A stretch of DNA of 64,000 nt. Source: Bacteroidota bacterium. Its GTDB lineage: Bacteria > Bacteroidota > Bacteroidia > Chitinophagales > Chitinophagaceae. The first letter of the stretch is position 1. The number at the start of each line of letters is the position of its first letter. Of this stretch, positions 18,801 to 25,917 are shown piece by piece. The stretch lies in the NCBI GenBank assembly GCA_016868815.1, contig VGFQ01000012.1, positions 1 to 64,000 of the forward strand, written 5' to 3'. The notes under the pieces were generated by a model. The model did not search any database. It was given only the letters and a program-made list of their open reading frames with translations, and was not told the DNA's origin. Position numbers and translations under genes: made by a program.

Positions 18801-20302
18801 CTCGGAAGGCGAAAAGGAAAGAAAAGAAGCTTCAGCGGCTCCAGGAGCAAAAAGAAGTAACCGTCAGCCCGTTTGCCCGGGCCATCCTCGGCGTGCTGAC
18901 TTCCATGAAGCGGGCCGGCCTCACGTACAATGAAGGGGCTACAACTTTCTTGCCCGGATGGACCGACAGCACGCGGGCCTTGGGCAACAACTTCCAAAGT
19001 ATGGCGCCGGGGATGGGCTTTATCATGGGCCGACAGCCCGACAGCAACTGGCTGAAAAATGCAGCCTCCCGTGGGCTGATTAGTAAGGACCCCATGCTGA
19101 ACAACATGTTCCGCCAGACCTATGAACAGCGGCTGGGAATCAATGCGCAGCTAGAGCCGGCCCGCGACCTGCAGATCGACTTGAACCTTGACCGCACCCT
19201 CAGTAAAAACTACACCTCCCTCTTCAAGGATACGGTTGGCACCGGTCAGTTCTCCAACCTCAGCCCCTATTCGGGGGGGGGATTTTCCATGACCTACGTA
19301 TCCTTTCAGACGCTGTTCCGGAAGGTAGACCCAAATGTTGTCAGCCAGACCTTCCAGGAATTCGAAAGAAACAGGCTCGTGCTCTCCAAGCGCCTGGGGG
19401 AGGCCAACGGCTATAGCAAGACGGCAGGGGTGGATGGATATTACAAGGGATATGGCCGCTATGCGCAGGACGTGCTGATCCCTTCCTTCATCGCAGCCTA
19501 TACGGGAAAGGACCCAGGTGCCGTCGGCCTACTAAAGACGGGCGCAGGCGACTATGTCCGCTCCAACCCCTTCAGCGCTTATCTGCCCAGGCCTAACTGG
19601 CGACTAACATACAATGGACTCAGCCGTCTGCCGGCCATGGAGCAGTATTTCACCAATTTCAGCCTCACCCATGGATATACCAGCTCGTTGGGGATGAATA
19701 GCTTCAACTCAGCACTGCTCTTCCTGGATGACCTCGGCTATGGTTATCCTTCGTTCATCGACTCCGTCTCGGGCAATTTTATACCATACTTCCTAGTGCC
19801 CAATGTGACCATCCAGGAGCAGTTTGCTCCTTTGATCGGGATCGACTTCTCCACGCCCGGGCAGTTCTCAGGAAGATTGGAGTATAAGAAGAGCCGGAAC
19901 CTGAGCCTGAGCCTAGTCGACTTTCAACTCAGCGAAGTGTTGTCTACAGAAGCCACCCTCGGCATCCGATGGCGCAAACGCGGATTCCCCCTGCCGTTCA
20001 CCATCCGCATCGGCAAAAAAGGGCCTGCCAAAGAGCTGGAGAATGACATCACATTCACCTTAGACGTGAGCATTCGAGACGACATGAACTCCAACAGTCG
20101 CCTGGACCAGTCCAACGCCTTTGCAACCGGAGGCCAGCGGATCCTGACTATCCGGCCAACGATCGACTATGTCTTAAGCAACCGCATCAACCTCCAGCTC
20201 TACTTCGACCAGAAGCGGGTCAATCCATATATTTCCAGTTCAGCGCCCCTTGTAAACACACGGGGGGGCGTACAGGTACGGGTGAGCCTGGCACAGCAGT
20301 AG
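12890..20302 (+). CDS. sprA: Type IX secretion outer-membrane translocon SprA (Sov)
   Basis: 2470 residues, the usual very large size of SprA/Sov. It starts with TTG, which gives a clear signal peptide (MRRLPVIIALTCLSVYVHAQ); the first ATG would lose it. SprA forms the giant single-chain beta-barrel through which type IX cargo leaves the cell, and it is needed for gliding in motile species. Family-typical parts seen are the N-terminal KYPITDRRAVRVTDPQ region, EGLFNRLFGNGKIDIKPQGE near 145-165, the GLIYVDDFEGTRASIDL block near 825, and a C-terminus of amphipathic strands. Odd features are an Ala/Lys/Arg-rich insertion at about residues 1880-1990 and a run of nine G at 19273-19281. It is probably co-transcribed with ruvA and converges on an SDR gene 11 bases away. 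Confidence 0.93.
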   Translation: MRRLPVIIALTCLSVYVHAQGCMAMASGSLSVGSVILYSFQDTVPGNDTLKYPITDRRAVRVTDPQKRGFDLRDPANLRDSVAYDLPTRTYRIYEKVGTRFYRTPTVLTFEEYLRWRSGRDESEYFRDRAATIGLLNRHHQKPKLTMGEGLFNRLFGNGKIDIKPQGEVNLTAGYQGQNIKNPTLPERARRNGGLDFDMAANLNVMGNIGDKLKMPISYNTLSTFDFENQLKLDYTGSGEDIFRKIEVGNTSFASKGTLIPGAQQLFGFKTQMQLGRLWLTTIVANQRSQRQSMAMQGGSSTQPFQVKADEYEENRHFLMAQYFRDNYNKSMRNLPIINTQVQLLRLDVWVTNRTGATTNTRDIVGLMDLGEQKPYLQPPVILPSAGSAFPTNGSNDLYRKLIANPSSRNPALIGNYLNSLGLQPVQDYEKTFARKLDSTQYAFNRQLGFISLNISLQPDEVLAVAFQYTVNGRVYQVGEFSQDVPVDSSSGVQKVLFLKLLKATSQRTALPIWDLMMKNVYSVGYGQLERQDFQFNVLYQEPGGGEKRYLPEGDKAGVPLLTLLNLDRLNNQNDPQPDGVFDFVEGYTVNSPLSRIIFPVLEPFGRDLEAAFSTNPTLREKYLFYPLYDTIRAIASTYANLNRFVMKGQSKSSGSGGEISLNAFNVPPGSVTVTAGGRTLTENVDYTIDYVSGTVRIINDAISKSGVPVNVQFENNATFGIQQRTYLGMRWDYIFNRNFSIGGTMVRLGERPFFTKMEIGSDPIRNTMVGVDLNYNNEMPRLNKWLGYLPNYKPTGSSTISAMAEAARMIPGHAPQIGKGAAGLIYVDDFEGTRASIDLRFPIVSWTLASTPKEATDRNGNIIFPESQLFDDLGYGKNRAKLAWYNIEPILQEKSNPNNPVRGNILDLSDPRVRSVSQQEIFPQRTPDFGQNQLVTFDMAYYPKERGPYNYDTRSIDANGRLLEPRRRWGGIMRAVDQTDFETANIEFIEFWMLDPFIKATNPVGGSLYFNLGNISEDILKDSRRFYENGLATPSIPSATTRSNWGTSPLNPIQVTQAFSNDPADRPYQDVGFDGMTDTTEQRIRNPYLADIRNGFGAGSKAFLDARTDPSSDNFRYYRDAFYDKSNTGILGRYKHFNSPEGNSPVATAGSSVASAFTMYPDGEDLNRDNTLNEAEEYFQYRVDIRPSGHPAMQVGQNFITDRKVVNVPLADGTRQDQLWYQFRVPVAKYDRKVGQIPDFKSIRFIRMFMTDFEDSAVLRFAKLELVRNNWRRFTYAFDTSGQYRSIDLVGPTTFNVTAVNIEENDKRDPIPYRIPPGIERVQALSNGGINILQNEQALSMSVCNLQEGDARGVFRNLNLDIRQYRRLSMFIHAESLKGQTAIRDKELWAVVRIGNDFINNFYELRYPLKLTAFGSADPKDVWPDVNSLDISLTDLVQLKTERNLNNNNPNAIYRRRVGEKIYGIVGNPNLGEVRGILVGIENLRDASGGRPVCAEVWINELRLSEIDQSGGWAAVGQVNMQLSDLGTVSLSGNVHTRGFGQLEQRVMERFRDDFTQFDASANLQLGKLLPKGLGLQIPFFANFSHVSSTPQFDPYDKDVLLRDKIRAFGTRSDSIRSESIDFTSIRTINFNNVRLSPPQDGKAKPWSLSNFDVSYSYTSTRQYNPLIELNEVTRQLGGLGYNYVSQAKYLEPFKKLRMPKAKVLDAVRAFNINPTPNLLGFRWDARRQFGAIRPRNVGGGPYKIPETYDKYFVMDRVYNMRWDLTKTFNIDFKATNNSRVDEPSGRIDSKFKKDTLWRNTLRGGRNTLYNQSLDLTYNLPTNLLPLLDWTTANLAYRNTYGWIGASRLAIELGNSLQNSHQKGATLELNFQQLYAKSRLLRAAAEPASAEAPPAVQPDPAKKELDTASTRKARKAARKAKKMQGKPTAKRRLPKATAQPLAADTTLARKAVSSQQKIDRIKERKARKAARKAKRKEKKLQRLQEQKEVTVSPFARAILGVLTSMKRAGLTYNEGATTFLPGWTDSTRALGNNFQSMAPGMGFIMGRQPDSNWLKNAASRGLISKDPMLNNMFRQTYEQRLGINAQLEPARDLQIDLNLDRTLSKNYTSLFKDTVGTGQFSNLSPYSGGGFSMTYVSFQTLFRKVDPNVVSQTFQEFERNRLVLSKRLGEANGYSKTAGVDGYYKGYGRYAQDVLIPSFIAAYTGKDPGAVGLLKTGAGDYVRSNPFSAYLPRPNWRLTYNGLSRLPAMEQYFTNFSLTHGYTSSLGMNSFNSALLFLDDLGYGYPSFIDSVSGNFIPYFLVPNVTIQEQFAPLIGIDFSTPGQFSGRLEYKKSRNLSLSLVDFQLSEVLSTEATLGIRWRKRGFPLPFTIRIGKKGPAKELENDITFTLDVSIRDDMNSNSRLDQSNAFATGGQRILTIRPTIDYVLSNRINLQLYFDQKRVNPYISSSAPLVNTRGGVQVRVSLAQQ

Positions 20303-20313
20303 CCCTTTGATAT

Positions 20314-21066
20314 TCATTTCTTCAGGTAAAAAGAGTTGGCTTGTGCCGTGCATGTCATGACGATTTCGTTGATGCATACATGTGCCGGCGTGCCGGCGCA
20401 GTAATGCACAATGTCTGCGACATCCTTCGCGACGAGGGGCTCATATCCGGCATATACGGCCGATGCCTGAGTGGCGTCTCCTTTGAATCGGACGAGTGAA
20501 AATTCAGTCTCAGCAGCCCCCGGGTGCACCGCAGTCACGCGGACCCCGTGTCTGAGGAAGTCTGCCCGCATCGACTTGCTGAGTGCATCCAGCGCGTGCT
20601 TGGAGGCACAATATCCATTGCCTTTTTCATATACTTCTTTGCCGGCGATGGATCCGATGTTTAGAATATGCCCGCCGGGTTTGCGGAGCAGTGGCCACAC
20701 AGCCCGCGTCACATACATCACACCTTTGACATTCGTATCGAGCATGGTATCCCAGTCATCCAGGCTGGCTTCTTCGAAATAGTCGCGCCCCAGCGCCAGC
20801 CCGGCATTATTGACGAGTACGTCGACTGCTCTCCATGCTGCGGGCAGCGATGCGATCGCGTCAAACACCGTCCGCCGGTCTCGTACGTCGAAGGGCAATG
20901 GCCATGCCGTACCCTCTTTTGCATTGTTGATATCTTTAGCCAGTGCTTGCAGCCTATCTTCACGTCGTCCTGTTAGGATGAGGCGATCGCCCGAGGAGGC
21001 AAACGTGTTGGCGATGGCATGACCGAATCCAGAAGTGGCGCCGGTGATGAGGATTGTCCTGTTCAT
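20314..21066 (-). CDS. Short-chain dehydrogenase/reductase (YdfG-like)
   Basis: 250 residues from the ATG at 21066 (MNRTILITGATSGFGHAIA); the longer frame adds 37 residues without family features. A classical SDR: nucleotide-binding TGATSGFG at 8-15, R36-R37 after the second strand (suggesting NADP), NNAG near 88, catalytic serine in NIGSIAG near 139 and YCASK with Y152 and K156. Its closest familiar type is the 3-hydroxy-acid / serine dehydrogenase YdfG group. Substrate is unknown. A sepiapterin-reductase role would fit the PTPS genes in the window, but nothing in the sequence shows it. The 203 bases upstream contain no gene. Confidence 0.85.
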   Translation of the reverse strand: MNRTILITGATSGFGHAIANTFASSGDRLILTGRREDRLQALAKDINNAKEGTAWPLPFDVRDRRTVFDAIASLPAAWRAVDVLVNNAGLALGRDYFEEASLDDWDTMLDTNVKGVMYVTRAVWPLLRKPGGHILNIGSIAGKEVYEKGNGYCASKHALDALSKSMRADFLRHGVRVTAVHPGAAETEFSLVRFKGDATQASAVYAGYEPLVAKDVADIVHYCAGTPAHVCINEIVMTCTAQANSFYLKK

Positions 21067-21269
21067 ATGTGTGATTACTGGATGAGGGTGGATGTGCCTT
21101 TTCGGTAGATGGTATTCCCCAGGTAGTCGCTGCTCTGTACCTGCCGTGGAACCCGCGCCTAAATATTCATAGCTCATTTCTCCGCCGGATATATATCTCG
21201 CCTCTGCAGCAACCCCGAGCAGGCGTAAAAAAAAATATGAATATAGTGGGGTATTTCTTCAACGCATAT

Positions 21270-22073
21270 TTATCTATCGGAGAGGAAGGAAGTCAGAAAT
21301 GCAACCAGCTGCTTCGGGCATTCTTTCATGCCCATGTGGGCTATATCTGCCCAGATGGCCTTCTGTGCAGTGGGCAACCCTGCTATTTGGGGCAGGATTT
21401 CTTCTAACGGTACGGCCTTGTCGAGTGCACCGGCGAGGAAGCCTGCCGCCCAACGGGAATCTTGCAAGTACTGCTGTCTGTCGGGGCGGTCCATCATGGC
21501 CCGGTAGTGAGCGATCAGCACCGCTGGGCTCGCCCATTCTAGCGCGTGTTGGAGGTGTTTCTGGATGATGGATGGGTGGGCTGCTGCAAAGGCAGGGGCA
21601 TAGAGGGCCGGGATGGTCTCTCGGAGAAAGGCGGCGGCCCCGTATGTCTCCATAAATCGGATGCTGCGGACTCTCTGGGTGCGTTTGCTCTCACTGTCGG
21701 GCATGGCGGTAGAATGCAGCAGTACCAGGCCATGGATCCGTTCCGGATGTCTTTCTGCAAAGGCGAGGGACAGATACCCTCCCATGCTATGTCCGAGGAG
21801 GGTGCAGGCATGGATCTTCGCGTCTGTCAGGGTCTCCAACAGCTGGTCAGCCATGTATTCCAGGGATAGATATTCGTCGTGAAGATAGGTCCATTCCTGT
21901 CCATCGCAGCCTGGCAGGGTTGGCACGATCACCTCGGCTGTTTCGGAGAGCTCGTGCAGGATGTTGTCCCAGATGCGTCCATCTTCTCCAAAGCCGTGCA
22001 GGCCTACGAGCCAAGGTCCTTCGCCGAGACGGCGGTAGGTGAGGGGTTTGTGGGATGCAGCTGCTTGGCCCAT
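21270..22073 (-). CDS. Alpha/beta-fold hydrolase
   Basis: 267 residues. An alpha/beta hydrolase with oxyanion-hole segment LVGLHGFGEDG near 22-32, nucleophile elbow GHSMGGYLSLAFA near 94-106 and a probable catalytic histidine in IAHMGM near 245. The acid residue is likely D218 in GALDKAVPLEE. A helical cap of about 80 residues separates the halves. Similar proteins hydrolyse esters or act in menaquinone/aromatic pathways, but no specific substrate is indicated. The start is six bases after the stop of the DUF4105 gene on the same strand, suggesting one transcript. Confidence 0.82.
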   Translation of the reverse strand: MGQAAASHKPLTYRRLGEGPWLVGLHGFGEDGRIWDNILHELSETAEVIVPTLPGCDGQEWTYLHDEYLSLEYMADQLLETLTDAKIHACTLLGHSMGGYLSLAFAERHPERIHGLVLLHSTAMPDSESKRTQRVRSIRFMETYGAAAFLRETIPALYAPAFAAAHPSIIQKHLQHALEWASPAVLIAHYRAMMDRPDRQQYLQDSRWAAGFLAGALDKAVPLEEILPQIAGLPTAQKAIWADIAHMGMKECPKQLVAFLTSFLSDR

Positions 22074-22079
22074 CTATGG

Positions 22080-23243
22080 TCAGGGGATAGGCTGCATGAG
22101 CCGGTAGGCCCTCCATCCTTGCCATAAGACCAGCGGAAAGAGGGCCGAGTTCAGTTGTTGTGGCAAAAAATTCCAGCCGACTGCGATGAGTATGGAGAGG
22201 AGGAAGACCGATTGAAAATAGCCCCTGACAAGCTTTGTGTGAGAGGAGCGTCGAAAAGCAGCGATGAGATGGGAGGGTAAAGCCCAGGCGAGGTTGAGGT
22301 TGTCTCTACAGGATGCATGGTCTGTACCCGTCCACATGAATACTAAGAGCAAGCCTAACAGGCCGGTGGTGAAAAAAAGGAAGAAGTCGGCAACTGACAG
22401 GCATCGTTGCGCCCATTGCTGCCTGCTCATCGACAGCAGTACCATGCAGGCCAGTATGGCGGAGAAGGCCCATAGAGTAGGTGAGCTGCGTGTCGGCGCC
22501 GTCGCTGCCGAAATCTGGCGGTCGAGGATGACTTTCTTTTCTGAAACAATCGTGCCGCTGGCATCTTTTGAGCTGTCGATGGCCTTTTCCAGGAAGTCCG
22601 GGAGAAACATGGCTTGCGCGTTGGTCATCGGCTGGTCGATGCGCGAGCCTAGGAGGATGTCGATGCCGAGGGCTGACCAGTGTTGTTGGTTTTTGTCAAG
22701 ATAGACATGCAATTGGTTGCGGAATGTCTGGCTGCTGTCTTCAAGGATTGGGCTGGTATGGATGGAGGTCGCTTCCTGGCCCAGGATCAGGTCGCGCAGC
22801 CGTGTCGTACAGTTATCATAGAGAAAGTCGTACTTGTAAAAACGATTCTCTGGCCGGAGGTTTTCTGCCAGGAAGGACTGCATCTTTTTATCTCGGCCGG
22901 GGTGCAGTCGTAGCACCTGCTCGGTGATGCCCCTTCCTTCGACCACATAGGCATATTGGAAGTAGGTGAAGGATTCCTGGTCGAGGAAATAGAGCAGTTT
23001 GCCCCGGACGAAATGAAGGTAGAAGTCGGGGTCACTGAAGTTAAACACCCCGAAATTATATACGATGTCGGTACCTGCACTGCTGTCGATGATGCGCAGG
23101 GCGCTGTGACCGAAGGTGGAGTAGAGCTCGGCACCTGGGCTGCAGGTCAGCAGGCTGATGCGGAGCCCTGAGTGGTCGGGTTGCGGTTGTGCCCTGCCGG
23201 GTTGTCCTATGCCCAGGAGGAAGAGTGCGATCAGCAGACGCAT
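22080..23243 (-). CDS. DUF4105-family envelope protein with signal peptide and C-terminal membrane segments
   Basis: 387 residues from the ATG at 23243 (MRLLIALFLLGIGQPGRAQ), which begins a signal peptide; the frame's 40 extra upstream residues are rejected. Residues about 25-200 match the DUF4105 (Lnb N-terminal periplasmic) domain: SPGAELYSTFGHSALRI, then YDFLYDNCTTRLRD near 150. The GHS histidine and DNC cysteine recall the permuted papain-like hydrolase arrangement; that parallel is inference. The C-terminal half has about four hydrophobic segments after residue 255, so the enzyme-like domain would face the periplasm. Function is unknown. It is divergent from the lipoprotein gene at 23333 and sits six bases before the hydrolase. 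Confidence 0.75.
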   Translation of the reverse strand: MRLLIALFLLGIGQPGRAQPQPDHSGLRISLLTCSPGAELYSTFGHSALRIIDSSAGTDIVYNFGVFNFSDPDFYLHFVRGKLLYFLDQESFTYFQYAYVVEGRGITEQVLRLHPGRDKKMQSFLAENLRPENRFYKYDFLYDNCTTRLRDLILGQEATSIHTSPILEDSSQTFRNQLHVYLDKNQQHWSALGIDILLGSRIDQPMTNAQAMFLPDFLEKAIDSSKDASGTIVSEKKVILDRQISAATAPTRSSPTLWAFSAILACMVLLSMSRQQWAQRCLSVADFFLFFTTGLLGLLLVFMWTGTDHASCRDNLNLAWALPSHLIAAFRRSSHTKLVRGYFQSVFLLSILIAVGWNFLPQQLNSALFPLVLWQGWRAYRLMQPIP

Positions 23244-23332
23244 ACTTAAATGTAGCAAATTAGGGGTATGTATTTTGCTGGCCTTCGGATATGCCGGCAG
23301 AGTCATTAATTTCACTTCTTGAAGCCGTTTCC

Positions 23333-24352
23333 ATGTTCCTACTTCCGCAAGCCTGTCTTCCATGGTGCATCTTCCTCATCCTCACCGCCTTTGCCTGTCG
23401 GAAGCCGGAGAGAGATGCTATGCCGGAGCCGACTCCTCCGCAGGCGCCAGATCCCACGACCCTTAAGGGCCCAATGGTCTTCCAGTCGAATTTCGAGGCA
23501 GGCTGTTCCATAGTGCCGTATGGGTCTGTCAACGACCGGATCATTGGCAAGGACAATAGTTTATCGACGCTGAGCGACTGGGATATGCTGGAGACGACGG
23601 TGCTTTCTTCCCGGCCCTACTTCAACTACAATGGTGGCGACAGCGGTCTGCGGGCTGCCAGACTGACGCCAGATCCCCTTCAACCTGCCAATCGCGTCTT
23701 GCACTTCCGTCTGCACAACACCTGGTTGGATGGGGGCTCCTACCGGGGTCGGGTGCAGTATGAGTTCTACAATGTCCGCAAGGGCTACAAAGAATATTTC
23801 CAGTCGGTGCGCATATTCCTCCCTGTGGCTGAGTTTGAAGCCTTGCGCAAATACCCTGCCTCCATCAGCTGGCTGACCATAGTGGAGATCTGGAACAACA
23901 TCACCTGGAGCCAAACTGTGCCCAACCGCTATCGGTTGACTTTGGGGATCGGTAAACTGGTGCCGACGGAGAGTGACCTGTGTTTTATTTTGGATGGGCA
24001 GGACTGCGAGCTTTTTGCCGATGGCAGCCAGAAGTACACAACCCTCTGGACGCGACAGGCCCCGACTGTCAAGGTGCCTGTCGGCAAATGGTTCACGATG
24101 GAGTTTTGGTTCAAGGAAGGCAACCGAGAGAACGGTCGGTTTTGGATGTCTATTCAGCCCGATGGTGGGGCGCGTCAGATTGTTTTTGATGTGACTCATT
24201 TCACGCATGCCAGCACCGATCTGGCGCCGGATGGCCTGACGCATGTCAATCCAATGAAGCTATACACTTCAAAGCCCTTGATGGACTATCTCCGCCAGCA
24301 GGGGCTCTCACTGAATATTTACTGGGACGATATCAGGCTCTGGGCTCGCTAA
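23333..24352 (+). CDS. Secreted lipoprotein, polysaccharide-lyase-like (heparin-lyase-type fold)
   Basis: 339 residues from the ATG at 23333, which gives a lipoprotein signal peptide with the lipobox LTAFAC (Cys near residue 22); the frame extends 14 residues upstream without adding a signal. The mature part begins with a Pro-rich spacer and then a beta-rich domain with FQSNFEAG, LHFRLHN, REYF-like strands, WLTIVEIWNN and GKWFTMEFWFKEGN, ending in IYWDDIRLW. This order resembles concanavalin-like polysaccharide lyases and related Bacteroidota surface proteins that bind or cleave uronic-acid glycans. I do not recognise catalytic residues with certainty, so a lectin-like role is equally possible. 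No neighbours form a glycan-use locus. Confidence 0.65.
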   Translation: MFLLPQACLPWCIFLILTAFACRKPERDAMPEPTPPQAPDPTTLKGPMVFQSNFEAGCSIVPYGSVNDRIIGKDNSLSTLSDWDMLETTVLSSRPYFNYNGGDSGLRAARLTPDPLQPANRVLHFRLHNTWLDGGSYRGRVQYEFYNVRKGYKEYFQSVRIFLPVAEFEALRKYPASISWLTIVEIWNNITWSQTVPNRYRLTLGIGKLVPTESDLCFILDGQDCELFADGSQKYTTLWTRQAPTVKVPVGKWFTMEFWFKEGNRENGRFWMSIQPDGGARQIVFDVTHFTHASTDLAPDGLTHVNPMKLYTSKPLMDYLRQQGLSLNIYWDDIRLWAR

Positions 24353-24361
24353 ATTATTTTT

Positions 24362-25855
24362 TTAACGGCTGTAGTTGGGGGCTTCCTTGGTGATGACCAC
24401 GTCGTGTGCATGGCTTTCCTTCATGCCGGCATTGGTGATCATGATAAAGCGAGCTTTTTGCAGGGCTGCGATGTCGGGAGCCCCACAATAGCCCATGCCT
24501 GAGCGAAGTCCTCCGGAGAACTGCGCCACGACTTCGCTGAGGTATCCCTTGTAGGGTACCCGTCCTTCAATTCCTTCCGGCACCAACTTCTTGGTACCCG
24601 CCTTGGCGTCCTGGAAGTAGCGGTCGCTGCTGCCCTGCTGCATTGCGCCAATTGATCCCATGCCGCGGTATTGTTTGAATTTGCGGCCTTCGTAGATAAT
24701 GGTTTCTCCGGGGCTTTCCTCTACGCCGGCGAAGATGCTGCCCATCATGACAGCGGATGCTCCTGCGGCAATAGCTTTCACCACATCTCCCGTATATCGG
24801 ATGCCACCGTCGGCTATGAGGGGGATTTGCCTTTTCCGGAGGGCGCCGGCGGCTCCTAGGATGGCGGTAATCTGTGGCACGCCTGCTCCTGCCACGATCC
24901 TTGTGGTACAGATGGATCCAGGTCCGATGCCTACTTTCACAGCATCGGCGCCGGCGTCTGCCAGGGCGATGGCACCTTCGGCGGTGGCGATGTTGCCAGC
25001 GATGATCGGTAGGTGTGGAAAGCGCTTCTTCAGGGCTTTGAGGGCGTCTATGACTCCTTTGGAATGGCCATGAGCGCTGTCTAGGCAGACGATGTCCACC
25101 CCATTCTGCTGCAGCGCAGCGGCTCGCTCCATGAGGTCGGAGGTGATGCCCAGGGCGGCGCCTACGCGGAGCCTGCCGAGATGGTCTTTGACGGCATGCG
25201 GGAAACTTTGCTGTTGGAGGATGTCCCGATAGGTGATCAACCCGATGAGTTTACCATTGCGGCCTACCACGGGTAGTTTCTCGATGCGGTGTTTCTGCAG
25301 GATCTTCTCTGCTTTTTTCAGGTCGGTTCCTTCGGGTGCCGTTATGAGTCCTTCAGAGGTCATGACGTCGGAGACTTTCCGGTGCGTGTCGGTCTCAAAC
25401 CGAAGGTCCCGATTGGTGAGGATACCGACCAACTTGCCCTGGTTATTGACGATCGGGATCCCTCCGATGCGGTTTTCGCGCATCAGACGTTGGGCGTCTC
25501 CGATGGTGGCGTTTTCCTGCAACGTCACGGGATCTATAATCAGCCAACTCTCGCTTCGCTTCACCTGCCGTACCTGTTCGGCTTGCGCTTCGATTCTCAT
25601 GTTTTTATGGAGGATGCCGATACCTCCTTCGCGGGCCAGGGCCATGGCCATCTGCGACTCTGTGACTGTATCCATGGCGGCCGAGAGGAATGGTACTTTC
25701 AGGGAGATCTCTCTGGTGATGCGGGAGGTAAGGTCGATCTCTCGAGGGAGTACTTCGGAATAGGCGGGGCAGAGGAGGACATCATCAAACGTGAGGCCTT
25801 CCCCGAAAAAGCGCTCGGCTATCTCGGCCGGGAGGGATTGTTTTTTAGGTGCCAT
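24362..25855 (-). CDS. guaB: IMP dehydrogenase
   Basis: 497 residues. It oxidises IMP to XMP with NAD+, the committed step to GTP. The TIM-barrel domain is split by two CBS domains at about 100-215. The catalytic cysteine lies in [13 protein letters not shown] near 310, the IMP phosphate-binding loop in [11 protein letters not shown] near 347, and the mobile flap in [13 protein letters not shown] near 395-407. Length is standard. It converges on the lipoprotein gene with a nine-base gap and is preceded by dprA 62 bases upstream on the same strand. A TAACTTTA near-match lies just before the ATG, but without a -33 partner it is not listed as a promoter. Confidence 0.96.
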   Translation of the reverse strand: MAPKKQSLPAEIAERFFGEGLTFDDVLLCPAYSEVLPREIDLTSRITREISLKVPFLSAAMDTVTESQMAMALAREGGIGILHKNMRIEAQAEQVRQVKRSESWLIIDPVTLQENATIGDAQRLMRENRIGGIPIVNNQGKLVGILTNRDLRFETDTHRKVSDVMTSEGLITAPEGTDLKKAEKILQKHRIEKLPVVGRNGKLIGLITYRDILQQQSFPHAVKDHLGRLRVGAALGITSDLMERAAALQQNGVDIVCLDSAHGHSKGVIDALKALKKRFPHLPIIAGNIATAEGAIALADAGADAVKVGIGPGSICTTRIVAGAGVPQITAILGAAGALRKRQIPLIADGGIRYTGDVVKAIAAGASAVMMGSIFAGVEESPGETIIYEGRKFKQYRGMGSIGAMQQGSSDRYFQDAKAGTKKLVPEGIEGRVPYKGYLSEVVAQFSGGLRSGMGYCGAPDIAALQKARFIMITNAGMKESHAHDVVITKEAPNYSR

Positions 25856-25917
25856 CGGTAAAGTTACGCATTGGTTCAGTTATAGCTTACCATAGGAGGC
25901 TGGTGTGGACAAACTTG

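Noticed and set aside
21067..21269. Hairpin-like GCCT...AGGC followed by an A-run near 21213-21237
   Set aside because: The flanking genes run on the - strand, where the T-run would come before the hairpin, so it cannot be a terminator for them.
25856..25866. TAACTTTA just upstream of guaB
   Set aside because: One mismatch to the -7 box, no -33 partner, and only about three bases from the ATG.
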